DNA of 64,000 bases from Myxococcus xanthus (lineage in GTDB: Bacteria > Myxococcota > Myxococcia > Myxococcales > Myxococcaceae): assembly GCF_006402735.1 (NCBI RefSeq), contig NZ_CP017174.1:4963001-5027000 (forward strand), written 5' to 3'. The translations under genes and the position numbers were made by a program. Under the pieces are notes generated by a model. That model worked only from the letters and a program-made list of their open reading frames with translations. It was not told where the DNA came from and did not search any database. Position 1 is the first letter of the stretch; each line of letters starts with the position of its first letter. Below are positions 36,101 to 45,164 of this stretch, one piece after another.

Positions 36101-39100
36101 TGCGCCCGTCGCTCCGGAGCAGGCCGATAGCACGTTTGAGCCGCCCCGCACGCCCACGGAAGCGACCGTTGCACGGGCCTTTGAACACGTCCTGGGCCGC
36201 GGCGCTGTCGGACGCGACCAGGACTTCTTCGAGTTGGGTGGACACTCGCTGCTCGCGATGCAGGTCGTCGCGCGGATTCGCGGCGACGTGGACGCGGAGT
36301 TCCGCGTCTCCGACCTCTTCGAGCAACCGACAATCGCCGCGCTGAGCCGGCTGCTGGACGCTCGTCACGGAAGCCAGACGCTGACGCGGTCTCGGATTGA
36401 ACCGGCCCCGGAGGGCGCTGACATTCCGCTGTCGTTCTCACAGGAGCGGCTCTGGTTCCTGAACCAACTGTTCCCGGAGAACTCGGCCTACAACCTGCCG
36501 ATGGCGCTCCGGCTAACGGGCACGCTGGATGCCGAGGCCTTCCGGGAGAGCCTGGCAGATATCGTCCAGCGCCACCCTGTCCTCGGCATGCGCTTCGTCG
36601 AACGGGATGGGGGCGTGTGGCAGGAACCCCGGACACAGCGCACGGTGCCCTTCGAGCAGGTGACGCTGGGACCGACATCGCCCGAGGCGCTCCGTGGCCT
36701 CATCGATGAAGAGGCGGCACGGCCCTTCGACCTGGCGAACGGCCCGCTGTTCCGCGCGAAGCTCTTCCGGCTCGGAGACACGGAGCACGTTGTCGTCGCG
36801 ACGCTGCACCACACCGTCGGTGACGGCTGGTCCATCAGCGTGCTCGCACGCGAGCTGTCCCAGCTCTACGCGGGACGCGTCTCTGGCCAACCGGTGTCAC
36901 TATCCCCTCTCGCGGTCGACTACCGGGACTACGCGTACCAGCAGCGGCGGCACCTCCAGGGAGAGGTGCTCGAGCAGCGCCTCGACCACTGGCGACAGGT
37001 GCTGCGTGGCGCGCCTTCGGCCCTGGACCTGCCGATGGACCGCCCTCGCCCCGCCAAGGTAAGCATGCGTGGCGCGACCGAGCGCATCTCGTTGGGCCAC
37101 GAGCTGAGCGGCGCCATTGAAGCCCTGAGCCTGCGCACCGGCGGAACGAGCTTCATGGTGCTCCTGGGTGGTTTCGCCGCGTATCTCGCGCGCATCACCG
37201 GGCAGGAAGACATCGTCATCGGAACGCCCGTGGCCAATCGCGACCACGCGGAGCTGGAGCCGTTGATTGGCTTCTTCGTCGGGACGCTGCCGCTGCGCGT
37301 CGACCTCTCCGGAGACCCGACCTTCGAGGAGGTGGTGACCCGCGCCCGGGGCACCGCGCTGGACGCCTTCGCGTACCAGGATGTCCCGCTCGAAAAAATC
37401 GTCGAGGCGGTCAACGTCGAGCGGAGCCTGAGCCACACGCCCCTGTTCCAGGTAATGCTGGCGCTCCAGAACACGCCCACCAGTCAGTTGAGCCTGCCAG
37501 GGCTGACCTTGGAGCCCATGGCGCTCGAGCTGGGCACGTCGAAGTTCGACCTCTCCCTCTCGTTCGAGCCCAGGCCCGAGGGCCTGACCGGCGTCATCGA
37601 ATACAGCACGGACCTCTTCGATGCCTGGCGTATCCAAGCCATGGTGCGGCAACTGACCGGGTTCCTCACGCGGCTCGTCGCCACGCCGCGCGCGCGGATT
37701 TCGGAAGTCGACCTGCTGAGTGACGGGGAGCGCGCGGCGCTCAGCCCTCGGGCTCCCGAGCCGATGCCCCGACTCCCAGCCGTTCATGAGGTCATCGCGG
37801 AGCAAGCGCGGAAGACGCCCGAGGCCATCGCCGTCGAAGCGGAGGACGGCACACTGACCTACGCGGCCCTCGAGGCGCGGGCCAACGCCGTCGCCCAGGC
37901 GCTCGTGCGCCGTGGCGTCACGCCGGGAGCGCTCGTCGCACTGGCGGTGGAGCGCTCCGCCGGGATGATGGCGGGACTGCTGGGCATCCTCAAAGCCGGG
38001 GCGGCCTATGTCCCGATCGACCCTGCCTACCCGCGCGAGCGACGGGCCTTCATGCTCGAGGACAGCGGTGCCCGACTGGTCATCACCCAGGCGCACCTCG
38101 CGGACTCATTCGCGAGCGCCGAGGTGCTCGTGCTCTCTGAAGAGACCCAGGACACGTTCGACGCACGAAGCGGGGACCTCGCCTACTGCCTGTTCACCTC
38201 CGGCTCGACGGGTCAGCCCAAGGGCGTGCTGATTGAGCACCTCAGCCTCGCCAACCACATGCAGTGGATGGCGGAAGCGCTGCCGCTCAGCTCAACGGAC
38301 CGGCTGCTGCAACGCACCTCGCTCAGCTTCGACGCGTCCGTGTGGGAGTTGTTCGCGCCGCTGATGGCGGGAGCCCGGCTGGTGCTGGCACCGAAGGGCC
38401 TCACCGCGGACACGGAGCACCTGGTCCGCGTGCTTCAGGAGCGCGGAATCACCGTGCTTCAACTGGTGCCTTCATTGCTGACGGCGCTGGTGGAGGAGCC
38501 TGGGCTCGCGGGCGTCTCGACGCTCCGGCGCGTGTGCGTGGGCGGTGAGCCCCTGCCTTCGGCGACGGTCCGCAAGGTCTTCAGCCGCTCGAAGGCCGAG
38601 GTCTGGAACTTCTACGGGCCGACCGAGGCAACCATCGAGGCGGTCGTCCATCGCTGCGAGCCGGATTCGGTCGGCGTCCATGGCCCCACGGAGCCCATTG
38701 GCCGGCCCATCCTCCGGATGGAGGCGCTGGTCCTCGATACGAAGCTGCGGCCCGTGCCCACCGGCGTCCCCGGAGAGCTCTACCTGGCGGGCCCCGGCCT
38801 CGCCCGGGGCTACCTGAAGCGCCCCGAGCTGACCGCCTCGCGCTTCATCGAGCACACCTTCCCGGGAGGCCCCACGCTCCGCATGTACCGGACGGGTGAC
38901 GTGGTCCGCCGCACACCGGATGGGACGCTCCTCTTCGTGGGTCGAGCGGACCGCCAGGTCAAGCTGCGCGGCCACCGCATCGAGCTGGGCGAGGTCGAGG
39001 CCGCCATTGCCCGCCATCCGTCCGTGCGCGACACCGCGGCGCTAGTGCGAGGCACCGGTGGCGACGCGCGGCTGGTGGCCTTCGTGACGTCCCAGGATGG

Positions 39101-40409
39101 CGCGCCGCGCCTGGAAGCCGCCGAGCTGCGCGGCTTCGTGGAGCGGCAGCTCACGGCCTCCATGGTGCCTGGACAGTTCGTCTTCCTGGAGGAACTGCCC
39201 CACGCGCCCAACGGCAAGGTGGACCATCGCGCGCTGGCCGCGATGCCCATTGACGAGGCGCGCGTCACCCGTCCGGAAGGACTGCCGCGCGACGCCATGG
39301 AGCTGGAGACGGTGCGGCTCTTCGAGGAAGTGCTGGGGATGCGCGCGGTGGGCATCCACGACAGCTTCTTCGACCTCGGCGGCCACTCCATGCTCGCGCT
39401 CAAGCTGAAGCTGGCGGTGGAGAAGCGGCTGAATCGTCCCTTCCCCCTGGTGTCCCTGTTCCAGAATCCGACACCGGCCCAGCTCGCCAAGGTCCTCCGC
39501 ACGGGCGACGCGAAGGCGTCACCGCTGGTCCCGCTGACGCCCGCCGCCCATGCGATGATGTCGCCACCGTCTGAGCCGTCAGCGGCCCCGCCCACGCCGG
39601 CGCTCTACCTGGTCCCCGGGGGCGGCTCGACACCTTTCTACCTGCTCTCCCTCGCACGGCATCTGGAAGGCGCCGCCGTGTTCGGGCTCCAACCCCAGGG
39701 CCTGGACGGAGAGGCGCCGCCCCACGAGACGGTGGAGTCCATCGCCACGTGGTACGCGGACGCCATCATCGCCGTGCAGCCCCAGGGCCCCTACTGCATC
39801 GGTGGCCATTCGCTGGGCGGGCACATCGCCTATGAGCTCGCGCAAGAGCTCCAGGCCCGTGGCAAGGACGTCCGCGTGGTCGCGATGCTCGACACCGTGG
39901 CGCCCTTCCCGGAGGCAACGCAGCCCCTGAGCGACAACTGGGACACCGCGCAGTGGATGGCCCACCTGGGCGGCGTCATGGAAGGCTTCTTCAACGTGAA
40001 GCTCGACCTCGTCCTGCCGGAGCTCCAGGCGATGGATGAGGCCCAGCGCCTGCAATTCTTCGTGACGCGACTCCAGGCAGTGGCCGTCCTTCCCGAAGGC
40101 GCGCAGCCCAGCCACGTGCAGGGCATCCTCAACGTCGCACGCGCCCACGACGGGCTGAACTACCGGCCACGCCGCACGCTGCCGGTGCCCCTGGTGGTCT
40201 TCCGCGCCGAGGACCGAAGCGATCCGCACCGGGCGGAGCTCGATGGCCTCCTGGAGGACGATACGCTGGGCTGGAGCCGCTTCACGGGGACCGACTGCGC
40301 GGCCCACCCCGTCCCGGGGACCCACCTGACACTCATCCGCGACCCGCACGCGGCCGTCCTCGCCCATCACCTGCTGCCGCACCTGCCCCGTCCGACACCC
40401 GCCCCATGA
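30105..40409 (+). CDS. mchC: Nonribosomal peptide synthetase MchC (three modules plus TE)
   Basis: A 3434-residue NRPS ordered C-A-T-C-A-T-C-A-T-TE. C3 (HHLLLDGWC) follows the E domain of MchB, so it should accept a D-residue. A3 pocket D-A-W-S-L-G-N-V-V-K is close to the leucine code. A4 D-V-Q-L-I-A-H-V-V-K is the proline code. A5 D-A-W-Q-C-G-F-I-E-K is nearest to glutamine. Carrier serines are 1008, 2048 and 3095. C4 has HHIIADAWS, with Ala for the usual Gly. The thioesterase has Ser3236 in GGHSLGGH and His3407 in PGTHLTL, and should release the peptide, probably by ring closure onto the Thr hydroxyl. The six-module M. xanthus line has one more Ala module between Pro and Gln. Confidence 0.88.
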   Translation: MSQVDGEGQDSAMTSEESIEDIYELAPMQHGMLFHALMEPGAGMYVEQLSCEVRGDLPIERWKEAWQHVLARHPILRSGFLWEGLEKPLQVVAVEAEVPWRIEDIRHVPADAQQRWIEDFLREDRLQGFDLGTPPLIRCALLRLDDARHLFVWTYHHLLLDGWCFSIVLREVLGAFEEGVAALPPAARPYRDYIAWLQEQDPARAESFWRERLQGFKQPTPLPFTERQDASGPAGDTQPEVTKRLSPELTARLTGFAKSHRLTLNTLVQGAWALVLARATGTDDVIFGVTVSGRPADLAGSESIVGLFINTLPLRARLDGTAPVATFLSGLQAQQGAVEPYSYASLADIQHWSDAPKDRPLFESILVFENYPLDASTLLPRSGLTISSVNTHDRISYPLALVAIPGESLELRVMYAADAFSRPMAERIARLLEAALESLPGAKTVGEIDLMEEAAWGVLAEWGQNPRAFDVTSPVTTLLARAAPDATAVVGPDGQSISYRELDSRAERVARHLRQLGAGRERIVGVCIGRSVEMVVALLGVLKAGAAYLPLDPNYPAERLAYIVGDAAPVAILNTGADPIADTRVPRLDVSRVLNESNTPDVPAKELVQLDDLAYVIYTSGSTGAPKGVLVTHRNLMNLVSWHTEAFGLTAKDRTTQLASTAFDAAVWEIWPTLAAGATLHLVPPELSSAPADLANWLVAQQISISFLPTVVAEAVLALPWPSPCALRFVLTGGDRLHATPPAGLPFQLVNNYGPTETTVVATSGTVAPDGRQGLPSIGRPVANARIYILDRQRRPVLPGVVGELYIGGAGVTRGYLNRPDLNAERFVPDPFAGVPEARMYASGDFARFLADGSIAFHGRADRQVQIRGVRVEPGEIEAALAAHPDVTAAAVVSEAQRQNGDVRLIAFAASDRLPQPDAAELMHFLATKLPAAMIPSRVIVIDRLPLTPNGKVDTTALEARAQEAQPQVASAAPRTPHEEILAGIWSAVLGQEHVGIHDDFFDLGGHSLKATQVIARTREAFGVDIPVRAIFERRTIAQLAETLSGQGTAVEPIPHVELTGDTPVAPGQESLWFIDALGGDSAAYNVPLVLRLQGTLDSSALARTLQLLVERHEALRSTFHDRGGTPVLRVQAPAASVLVSEDISPALLDTRIAEEVAAPFSLTKGPLFRARHFRLAPDSHVLVLNQHHIIADAWSVGVLLREFCIVYASLVSGTEPALPALPVRYADWAAWQRQRLESGRLDESVAFWRETLKDAPPVLPLPTDRPRPERQRFHGKTHGFVLEAPLGQRLEALSRSSGASLFMTLLGAFAAYLGRISGQEDVVIGSPVANRDRHETEGVVGYFLNTLALRVDLSGDPTFSELLLRVRKMALDAYAHQDVPFEKLVAALELPRGLAHNPLFQVMFVLQGQSGGELQLPDVRAAIQAPESSTSKFDLTFFVEPREGALSCSIEYDTDLFDADRIDRMAAHLGRLLQAIAEEPELHTSELPLLSNEERRLYADLNRTERRYTGRTLPELFERQAQKTPDVVALEHQGETRTYRQLHEAAEALADRLGALGVGPGVRVSICLDRSVNAQVALLAVLKAGGAYVPLDPTYPPERLRYMLEDAKPRVLLTEKKYSGLLPSQDLTQILLDDTQAPATKTPRPRVEPHHLAYVLYTSGSTGKPKGVAMPHRALVNLIEWQTEHARPLRTLQFAPLNFDVSFQETFSTWCSGGTLVLIDEGTRRDPDALAAYLDSARVQRLFLPAVALHHLAQAALRTAHRVPGLAEVITAGDQLRITDPIRRWFQEGGKRLHNHYGPTESHVVTAHELEGDPRQWPGLPPIGRPIANAAVHLLDANQRPVPVGVPGELYLAGTCLADGYLSRPDLTAERFVDLPLSPSVRAYRTGDLGRLTPEGSIEFLGRADDQVKIRGFRVEPGEIERALCAHPGVRDAAVIVDGDATREKRLVAYVVPETAPLAELPDFLARDLPEYMVPALFVPLPELPRTPSGKVARRALPAPVAPEQADSTFEPPRTPTEATVARAFEHVLGRGAVGRDQDFFELGGHSLLAMQVVARIRGDVDAEFRVSDLFEQPTIAALSRLLDARHGSQTLTRSRIEPAPEGADIPLSFSQERLWFLNQLFPENSAYNLPMALRLTGTLDAEAFRESLADIVQRHPVLGMRFVERDGGVWQEPRTQRTVPFEQVTLGPTSPEALRGLIDEEAARPFDLANGPLFRAKLFRLGDTEHVVVATLHHTVGDGWSISVLARELSQLYAGRVSGQPVSLSPLAVDYRDYAYQQRRHLQGEVLEQRLDHWRQVLRGAPSALDLPMDRPRPAKVSMRGATERISLGHELSGAIEALSLRTGGTSFMVLLGGFAAYLARITGQEDIVIGTPVANRDHAELEPLIGFFVGTLPLRVDLSGDPTFEEVVTRARGTALDAFAYQDVPLEKIVEAVNVERSLSHTPLFQVMLALQNTPTSQLSLPGLTLEPMALELGTSKFDLSLSFEPRPEGLTGVIEYSTDLFDAWRIQAMVRQLTGFLTRLVATPRARISEVDLLSDGERAALSPRAPEPMPRLPAVHEVIAEQARKTPEAIAVEAEDGTLTYAALEARANAVAQALVRRGVTPGALVALAVERSAGMMAGLLGILKAGAAYVPIDPAYPRERRAFMLEDSGARLVITQAHLADSFASAEVLVLSEETQDTFDARSGDLAYCLFTSGSTGQPKGVLIEHLSLANHMQWMAEALPLSSTDRLLQRTSLSFDASVWELFAPLMAGARLVLAPKGLTADTEHLVRVLQERGITVLQLVPSLLTALVEEPGLAGVSTLRRVCVGGEPLPSATVRKVFSRSKAEVWNFYGPTEATIEAVVHRCEPDSVGVHGPTEPIGRPILRMEALVLDTKLRPVPTGVPGELYLAGPGLARGYLKRPELTASRFIEHTFPGGPTLRMYRTGDVVRRTPDGTLLFVGRADRQVKLRGHRIELGEVEAAIARHPSVRDTAALVRGTGGDARLVAFVTSQDGAPRLEAAELRGFVERQLTASMVPGQFVFLEELPHAPNGKVDHRALAAMPIDEARVTRPEGLPRDAMELETVRLFEEVLGMRAVGIHDSFFDLGGHSMLALKLKLAVEKRLNRPFPLVSLFQNPTPAQLAKVLRTGDAKASPLVPLTPAAHAMMSPPSEPSAAPPTPALYLVPGGGSTPFYLLSLARHLEGAAVFGLQPQGLDGEAPPHETVESIATWYADAIIAVQPQGPYCIGGHSLGGHIAYELAQELQARGKDVRVVAMLDTVAPFPEATQPLSDNWDTAQWMAHLGGVMEGFFNVKLDLVLPELQAMDEAQRLQFFVTRLQAVAVLPEGAQPSHVQGILNVARAHDGLNYRPRRTLPVPLVVFRAEDRSDPHRAELDGLLEDDTLGWSRFTGTDCAAHPVPGTHLTLIRDPHAAVLAHHLLPHLPRPTPAP

Positions 40410-40870
40410 ATGTCCACAACGTCCTGAAGCTCCTGCACCTCATCGCCGTGGTGGTGTTCCTGGGCGACATCGTCGTGACGGCCGTCTGGCGGCTGCTCGC
40501 GGACAGGACGCGCGAGCCCCGGGTGATTGCCTATGCCCTGCGGCTGGTGCAGTTCACCGACAAGTACCTGCTGGTGCCCAGCGTCTTCGCGCTCGCCGCC
40601 ACGGGCATGCTGCGCGCGCACCTCCAGGGCATCCCCCTGTGGACGAACCCGGCGCTCGCCGCGGGACAGGTGTGCTTCATGCTGTGCGGCGTGGTGTGGA
40701 GCCAGACGCTGCGCCCCATCCAGGCGCGGCAGTTGGCCATGGCCGAGGCGCTGGGTGACGCCGGGGCCTCGTTCGACGACTACCTGCTGCTCACGAAGAA
40801 GTGGTTCCGCTGGGGCATCCTGGCCATGGCGCTCGCCTTCGGCTCCATGGCGCTGATGGTCCTTCACTGA
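40406..40870 (+). CDS. Small four-helix membrane protein (DUF2269-like)
   Basis: A 154-residue integral membrane protein with four hydrophobic helices at about 5-27, 52-72, 85-105 and 133-153. It resembles DUF2269-type proteins (early His in KLLHLIAVVVFLGDIV, YLLVPSVFALAATGML). Its ATG overlaps the stop of mchC as ATGA, so it is probably translated with the assembly line. No dedicated exporter is otherwise present, so a role in product handling, or in the membrane where the pigment accumulates, is possible but unproven. A hairpin follows its stop, making it the last gene of the operon. Confidence 0.75.
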   Translation: MNVHNVLKLLHLIAVVVFLGDIVVTAVWRLLADRTREPRVIAYALRLVQFTDKYLLVPSVFALAATGMLRAHLQGIPLWTNPALAAGQVCFMLCGVVWSQTLRPIQARQLAMAEALGDAGASFDDYLLLTKKWFRWGILAMALAFGSMALMVLH

Positions 40871-40877
40871 AACGCGA

Positions 40878-40910
40878 AAGGGAGCCCGCCCCATTGGCGC
40901 GAGCTCCCTT
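40878..40910. terminator. Bidirectional terminator between the mch operon and the helicase gene
   Basis: AAGGGAGC at 40878-40885 pairs perfectly with GCTCCCTT at 40903-40910, with a further short GC pairing inside. It lies 7 bases after the membrane-protein stop and 45 bases from the helicase stop, so it can serve both convergent genes. A run of T flanks only the minus-strand side, and only briefly. Confidence 0.7.
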
Positions 40911-40955
40911 CCCGGACTTCACGGCGGGCTATCGCCGCCGTCTGGACTCAGCCGC

Positions 40956-42470
40956 TCAGAACCACTTGGGCGACGGGCGGCGCGGAGGAAGCGGAGAGGC
41001 CTCGGGGGCCTTCGCCGGCGCCTGCGCCACCGCGGGGCGGCCGCCACCCGAACCGCGGGAGCCACCCTGGCCCCCACGGCTGGCGTTGCCACCGGAGCCA
41101 CCCGAGCCCTGGGCCGAGCGGCCACCCTCGGGACGACCCTGCCCACGGCCACCGCCTCCGGCTCCGGCTCCGCGGCCACCCCGGCGGCGCCGGGAAGCGC
41201 CCGCGGAGTGCCCGCCACCACCACCACCGTTCCCCGCGGGACGCGGCGCGCCCTGGGAACGCCCACCGTTGCCCGAAGAAGGCCGGGCCTCCGGCGCGGC
41301 GCCGGACGCATGGCTCACGGGACGCGGCGCGGGCTGGCCCGAGCGGTACGGATGGTCCTCCACCACGGGCACGTTGCGGCGGATGGTGCGCTCGATGTCG
41401 CGCAGGTACGCGCGCTCCTCGGCGTCGCAGAAGGACACGGCGGTGCCACTGGCCCCCGCGCGGCCGGTGCGGCCAATGCGGTGCACGTACTGCTCCGGCA
41501 CGTTGGGCAGGTCGTAGTTGACGACGTAGCTCAGCCCGTCGATGTCGATGCCACGCGCGGCGATATCCGTGGCCACGAGCACGCGAAGCGTCCCGGAGCG
41601 GAACTCGTCGAGCGCGCGCTCACGGGCATTCTGGCTCTTGTTGCCGTGGATGGCCGCCGAGCTGACGCCCGCGCCCTCCAGCTGCTTCGCCACCCGGTTC
41701 GCGCCGTGCTTGGTGCGGGTGAAGACGAGCGCGCGGTGGATGTTGCCTTCCTTCAGCAGGTGCGTCAGCAGCCCGCGCTTCTGCTCGCGCTCCACGAAGT
41801 ACACCTGCTGGCTCACCGTCTCCGCGGTGCTGGAAGCCGGCGTCACCTCCACGCGGATGGGGTCCGTGAGGATGCTGCGCGCCAGGTCCACGATGTCCGG
41901 GGGCAGCGTGGCGCTGAAGAACAGCGTCTGCCGCTTGGGCGGCAGCGCCTTGATGACGCGCCGCACGTCGTGGATGAAGCCCATGTCGAGCATGCGGTCC
42001 GCCTCGTCGAGCACGAACACCTCGAGCGAGCGCAGCGACACGAAGCCCTGCTCCATCAGGTCGAGCAGGCGGCCCGGCGTGGCCACCAGCACATCCACGC
42101 CATTGCGCAGCGCCTGCACCTGCGGATTCTGGCCCACGCCACCGAAGATGACGGCGTGACGCAGGGGAAGCCCTTTGCCATAGGTCCCGAAGCTGTCGCC
42201 CACCTGACCCGCCAGCTCGCGGGTGGGCGTCAGGACCAGGCAGCGCACCGGGCGCGCCCCGCCCGCGGGCGCCTTGGCGGACAGCCGCTGGAGGATGGGC
42301 AGCGCGAAGGCCGCCGTCTTACCCGTGCCCGTCTGGGCCACGCCGAGCACATCGCGCCCGGTCAGCGCGTGGGGGATCGCCTTCTGCTGGATGGGCGTGG
42401 GGGTGGTGTAACCCTCCGCCTTGACGGCGCGCAGGAGGGTGTCGTGAAGCTGAAGTTCGTCGAAAGTCAT
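40956..42470 (-). CDS. DEAD-box RNA helicase with Gly/Arg-rich tail (RhlE-like)
   Basis: A 504-residue helicase. Motifs in order: Q motif GYTTPTPIQ, motif I AQTGTGKT, Ia [27 protein letters not shown], and [12 protein letters not shown]. Residues about 395-504 are a low-complexity tail of Gly, Arg, Ser and Pro ([18 protein letters not shown]), as used for RNA binding or condensate formation. Such enzymes unwind short RNA duplexes in ribosome assembly and mRNA turnover. The ATG at 42470, preceded by AGGAA, was preferred over a frame that continues 54 codons upstream without domain content. Confidence 0.92.
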   Translation of the reverse strand: MTFDELQLHDTLLRAVKAEGYTTPTPIQQKAIPHALTGRDVLGVAQTGTGKTAAFALPILQRLSAKAPAGGARPVRCLVLTPTRELAGQVGDSFGTYGKGLPLRHAVIFGGVGQNPQVQALRNGVDVLVATPGRLLDLMEQGFVSLRSLEVFVLDEADRMLDMGFIHDVRRVIKALPPKRQTLFFSATLPPDIVDLARSILTDPIRVEVTPASSTAETVSQQVYFVEREQKRGLLTHLLKEGNIHRALVFTRTKHGANRVAKQLEGAGVSSAAIHGNKSQNARERALDEFRSGTLRVLVATDIAARGIDIDGLSYVVNYDLPNVPEQYVHRIGRTGRAGASGTAVSFCDAEERAYLRDIERTIRRNVPVVEDHPYRSGQPAPRPVSHASGAAPEARPSSGNGGRSQGAPRPAGNGGGGGGHSAGASRRRRGGRGAGAGGGGRGQGRPEGGRSAQGSGGSGGNASRGGQGGSRGSGGGRPAVAQAPAKAPEASPLPPRRPSPKWF

Positions 42471-42776
42471 GGGTTCCTGATGTTGAAGTGAGCCCGCCTC
42501 CTCCCCAGGGGAGGAAGCCCGCGCAGCGCGCCCAGTCGGACGTATGTCCGGGGCGCCTGGCGGTGCGCGGTCGGGCCCGGCCGGCCGAACCGCTTTGGGA
42601 ACGGATGGAAACAGGGGGTCTCCCCTACCCATTCCGGAGAATCGGCGAGCGACCCTGCACTTTCCCGTCCCGGAAGTCCCGTGAAATCAACGGCTTGCTT
42701 GCCGGTTTTGTGGCCCCTGATGGACATTTGTACAGCGTCCAGATCCTTCCACCTCGAAAGACCTGGAATGTCCTGC
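42471..42776. other. Leader and upstream region of the helicase gene
   Basis: About 306 bp lie between the helicase start and the EF-G terminator, with no convincing gene. A perfect 15-bp palindrome (7-bp arms, central A) sits at 42500-42514, some 30 bases before the start codon and inside the expected mRNA leader. No clear -35/-10 pair was recognised. Confidence 0.5.
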
Positions 42777-42810
42777 CAGCCCCGGGAGCCATTCCTGGCT
42801 CCCGGGGCTG
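42777..42810 (-). terminator. Strong hairpin terminator of the EF-G gene
   Basis: CAGCCCCGGGAGCC (42777-42790) and GGCTCCCGGGGCTG (42797-42810) form a perfect 14-bp stem around a 6-base loop, 10 bases past the EF-G stop. There is no long T tract, which is common in high-GC genomes. Confidence 0.75.
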
Positions 42811-42819
42811 CCCTTCACC

Positions 42820-44928
42820 TCAGGCCCGGGCCTCCGCCGGGTAAGCGGCTTGGCGTGCCTCCGGCACCGGCTCGTATGCGCCCAGACGCATGCTGGCCTG
42901 GGCCCGGCCCTGGGTGCGGCCTCGCAGCCCGGTGACGTAGCCGAAGAGGCTGGCCATGGGCACCCGGGCGGAGACGAGCCGCACCACGCCGCGCGCCTCC
43001 ATGCCCAGCACCCGCCCCCGCCGCGCCGCCAGGTCTCCCAACACCTCGCCGAGGTACTCCTCGGGCGTGGTGACCTCCACCTCCATCACCGGATCCAACT
43101 GCTGCACGCCCGCCCTGTGCGCCGCCGCCTGGAGCGCCAGGGAGCCGGCCACGGCGAAGGCCTGGGGCGTGGAGTCACGCACGTGCGTGTCCCCATCCAC
43201 CAGCCGCACCTCCACGTCCACCAGCGGCACGCCGTCCCGCACGCCTCGGGCCATGGCCCCGGCCACGCCCTTCTCGATGGCGGGCACCAACTCCTTGGGA
43301 ATGGTGCCCCTGCGCGTGTCGTCCGTGAAGACGAGCCCCGCGCCACGCGGTGCCGGCCCCACGTCCAGCACCACATACGCGTACTGTCCCGGCCCGCCCG
43401 ACTGGCGGACGTGGCGGTACTCCTGCCGCACCTGGCGACGGAGCGTGTCGCGCCACGCCACCTTGGGCTGGCCCACGCGGGCCTCCACGCCGTGCTCTGT
43501 CCTCAAGCGGTCCACCACCACCTCCAGGTGCAGCTCACCCATGCCGGACAGCAGCACCTGGCCGCTCTCCGGGTCCACGCCCACACGCAGCGACGGGTCC
43601 TCCGCCGCCAGCCGGTGAAGGCCGTCCTCCAGCTTCGTCAGCTCCGCGGGCGAGCGCGCCTCCACGGCGAGCTGCACCACGGGCTCCATGACGCCCAGCG
43701 ACTCCAGCACCACGGGCTCCGCCGGGTCGCACAACGTGTCGCCCGTGCGCACGCCCTTCAGGCCGAGCGCCGCGCAGATGTCCCCCGCATGGACCTCCGC
43801 CACTTCTTCGCGACGGTTGGCATGCATGAACATCAAGCGCCCCACCCGCTCACGCCGCCCGGTGGCGGGGTTGAGCAGGGCGGTGCCCGCGCGCAGCGTG
43901 CCCGAGTAGACGCGGAGGAACACGATGCCGCCCACGGCCTTGTCGCTCATCAGCTTGAAAGCCAGGGCGCTGGGCGGCCCCGAATCGGACACGGGCCGGG
44001 ACACACGCGCCTCCTTGCCCGGGACATAGCCCTCCACGGCGGGCATGTCCGACGGCGCGGGCAGGTAGTTGACGATGGCGTCCAGCAACATCTGCACTCC
44101 CTTCTTCTTGAAGGCCGACCCGCACAGCACCGGCACCAGCGTCCGCGCGAGGGTGCCCGAGCGCAGCGCGCGCTCCAGGTCCTCCGCGGTGATGTCCTCC
44201 AACCGCCCGTCCACGAACTTCTCCAGCACGGTGGCGTCCGCGTCCGCGCACGCCTCGATGAGCCGCAGGCGCTGCGCCTCCACTTCCGCGCGCACCGCAT
44301 CCGGCACGGCCTGGCCATCGACGAAGCTTCCGTCTTCCCCGTCGAACATCACGGCCCGCATGCGCACCAGGTCCACCAGCCCGCGGAACTCCGAGCCCTC
44401 GCCCAGGGGCCACTGCACGGCCACCGGACGCGCGCCCAGCCGCGCCTGGATGGACGCGACGCTCATGGCGAAGTCCGCGCCCACCTTGTCCATCTTGTTG
44501 ATGAAGGCGATGCGCGGCACGTTGTACCGGTCCGCCTGCCGCCACACCGCCTCCGACTGGGGCTCCACGCCCTGGCTCGCGTCGAAGACGGCGACCGCGC
44601 CGTCCAGCACGCGCAGCGAGCGCTCCACCTCGATCGTGAAGTCTACGTGCCCCGGGGTGTCCAGAATGTTGATGCGGTGGGGCACACCCGCGCCCATCCC
44701 CTGCCGGGGTTGCCAGAACGTGGTGGTGGCCGCGGAGGTGATGGTGATGCCGCGCTGCTTCTCCTGCGGCAGCCAGTCCATCTCCGTGGAGCCGTCGTGC
44801 ACCTCTCCCACGGAGTGGATGCGACCGGTGAAGAAGAGGACGCGCTCAGTGAGCGTCGTCTTCCCCGCGTCAATGTGCGCCATGATGCCGATGTTGCGGT
44901 ACCGCTCGATGCGTGTGTGGCGAGACAT
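42820..44928 (-). CDS. Elongation factor G paralogue
   Basis: A 702-residue translational GTPase. G motifs: AHIDAGKTT (17-25), RGITI (59-63), [17 protein letters not shown] and GSAFKKKG. Domains II-V are present, with MGELHLEV and the domain IV loop [12 protein letters not shown]. The length is normal for EF-G, which drives ribosomal translocation. It stands alone, without rpsL, rpsG or tuf, so it is probably a second copy (EF-G2 type) rather than the main fusA. The ATG at 44928 was chosen because the EF-G fold begins there; a 56-codon upstream extension has no EF-G similarity. A strong promoter lies about 350 bases upstream. Confidence 0.9.
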   Translation of the reverse strand: MSRHTRIERYRNIGIMAHIDAGKTTLTERVLFFTGRIHSVGEVHDGSTEMDWLPQEKQRGITITSAATTTFWQPRQGMGAGVPHRINILDTPGHVDFTIEVERSLRVLDGAVAVFDASQGVEPQSEAVWRQADRYNVPRIAFINKMDKVGADFAMSVASIQARLGARPVAVQWPLGEGSEFRGLVDLVRMRAVMFDGEDGSFVDGQAVPDAVRAEVEAQRLRLIEACADADATVLEKFVDGRLEDITAEDLERALRSGTLARTLVPVLCGSAFKKKGVQMLLDAIVNYLPAPSDMPAVEGYVPGKEARVSRPVSDSGPPSALAFKLMSDKAVGGIVFLRVYSGTLRAGTALLNPATGRRERVGRLMFMHANRREEVAEVHAGDICAALGLKGVRTGDTLCDPAEPVVLESLGVMEPVVQLAVEARSPAELTKLEDGLHRLAAEDPSLRVGVDPESGQVLLSGMGELHLEVVVDRLRTEHGVEARVGQPKVAWRDTLRRQVRQEYRHVRQSGGPGQYAYVVLDVGPAPRGAGLVFTDDTRRGTIPKELVPAIEKGVAGAMARGVRDGVPLVDVEVRLVDGDTHVRDSTPQAFAVAGSLALQAAAHRAGVQQLDPVMEVEVTTPEEYLGEVLGDLAARRGRVLGMEARGVVRLVSARVPMASLFGYVTGLRGRTQGRAQASMRLGAYEPVPEARQAAYPAEARA

Positions 44929-45164
44929 GAAGGACTCCCGTTCCCGTCGGGCAGCGAGGCCCGCGGGTTGAATTGAGGCGCCGGTTGGAATGAGGGGACG
45001 ACGCCGCGAAGGCCTCAGCGGCACACACGCGCGACTCGCCGGAGGGGCACGACAGGCCCGCTCAGGGACGCGTGAGGACACACGAGGACGCGGCAAGAGA
45101 GAGGGCGGAGCCGGGGCTCACGGGAACCAGCCAACCCGCGCGCCGGAGACACCGGTCCGCCAAC

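Noticed and set aside
40986-41290. Repetitive Gly/Arg/Ser-coding DNA that could look like a tandem repeat
   Set aside because: It encodes the low-complexity tail of the DEAD-box helicase and has no fixed repeat unit.
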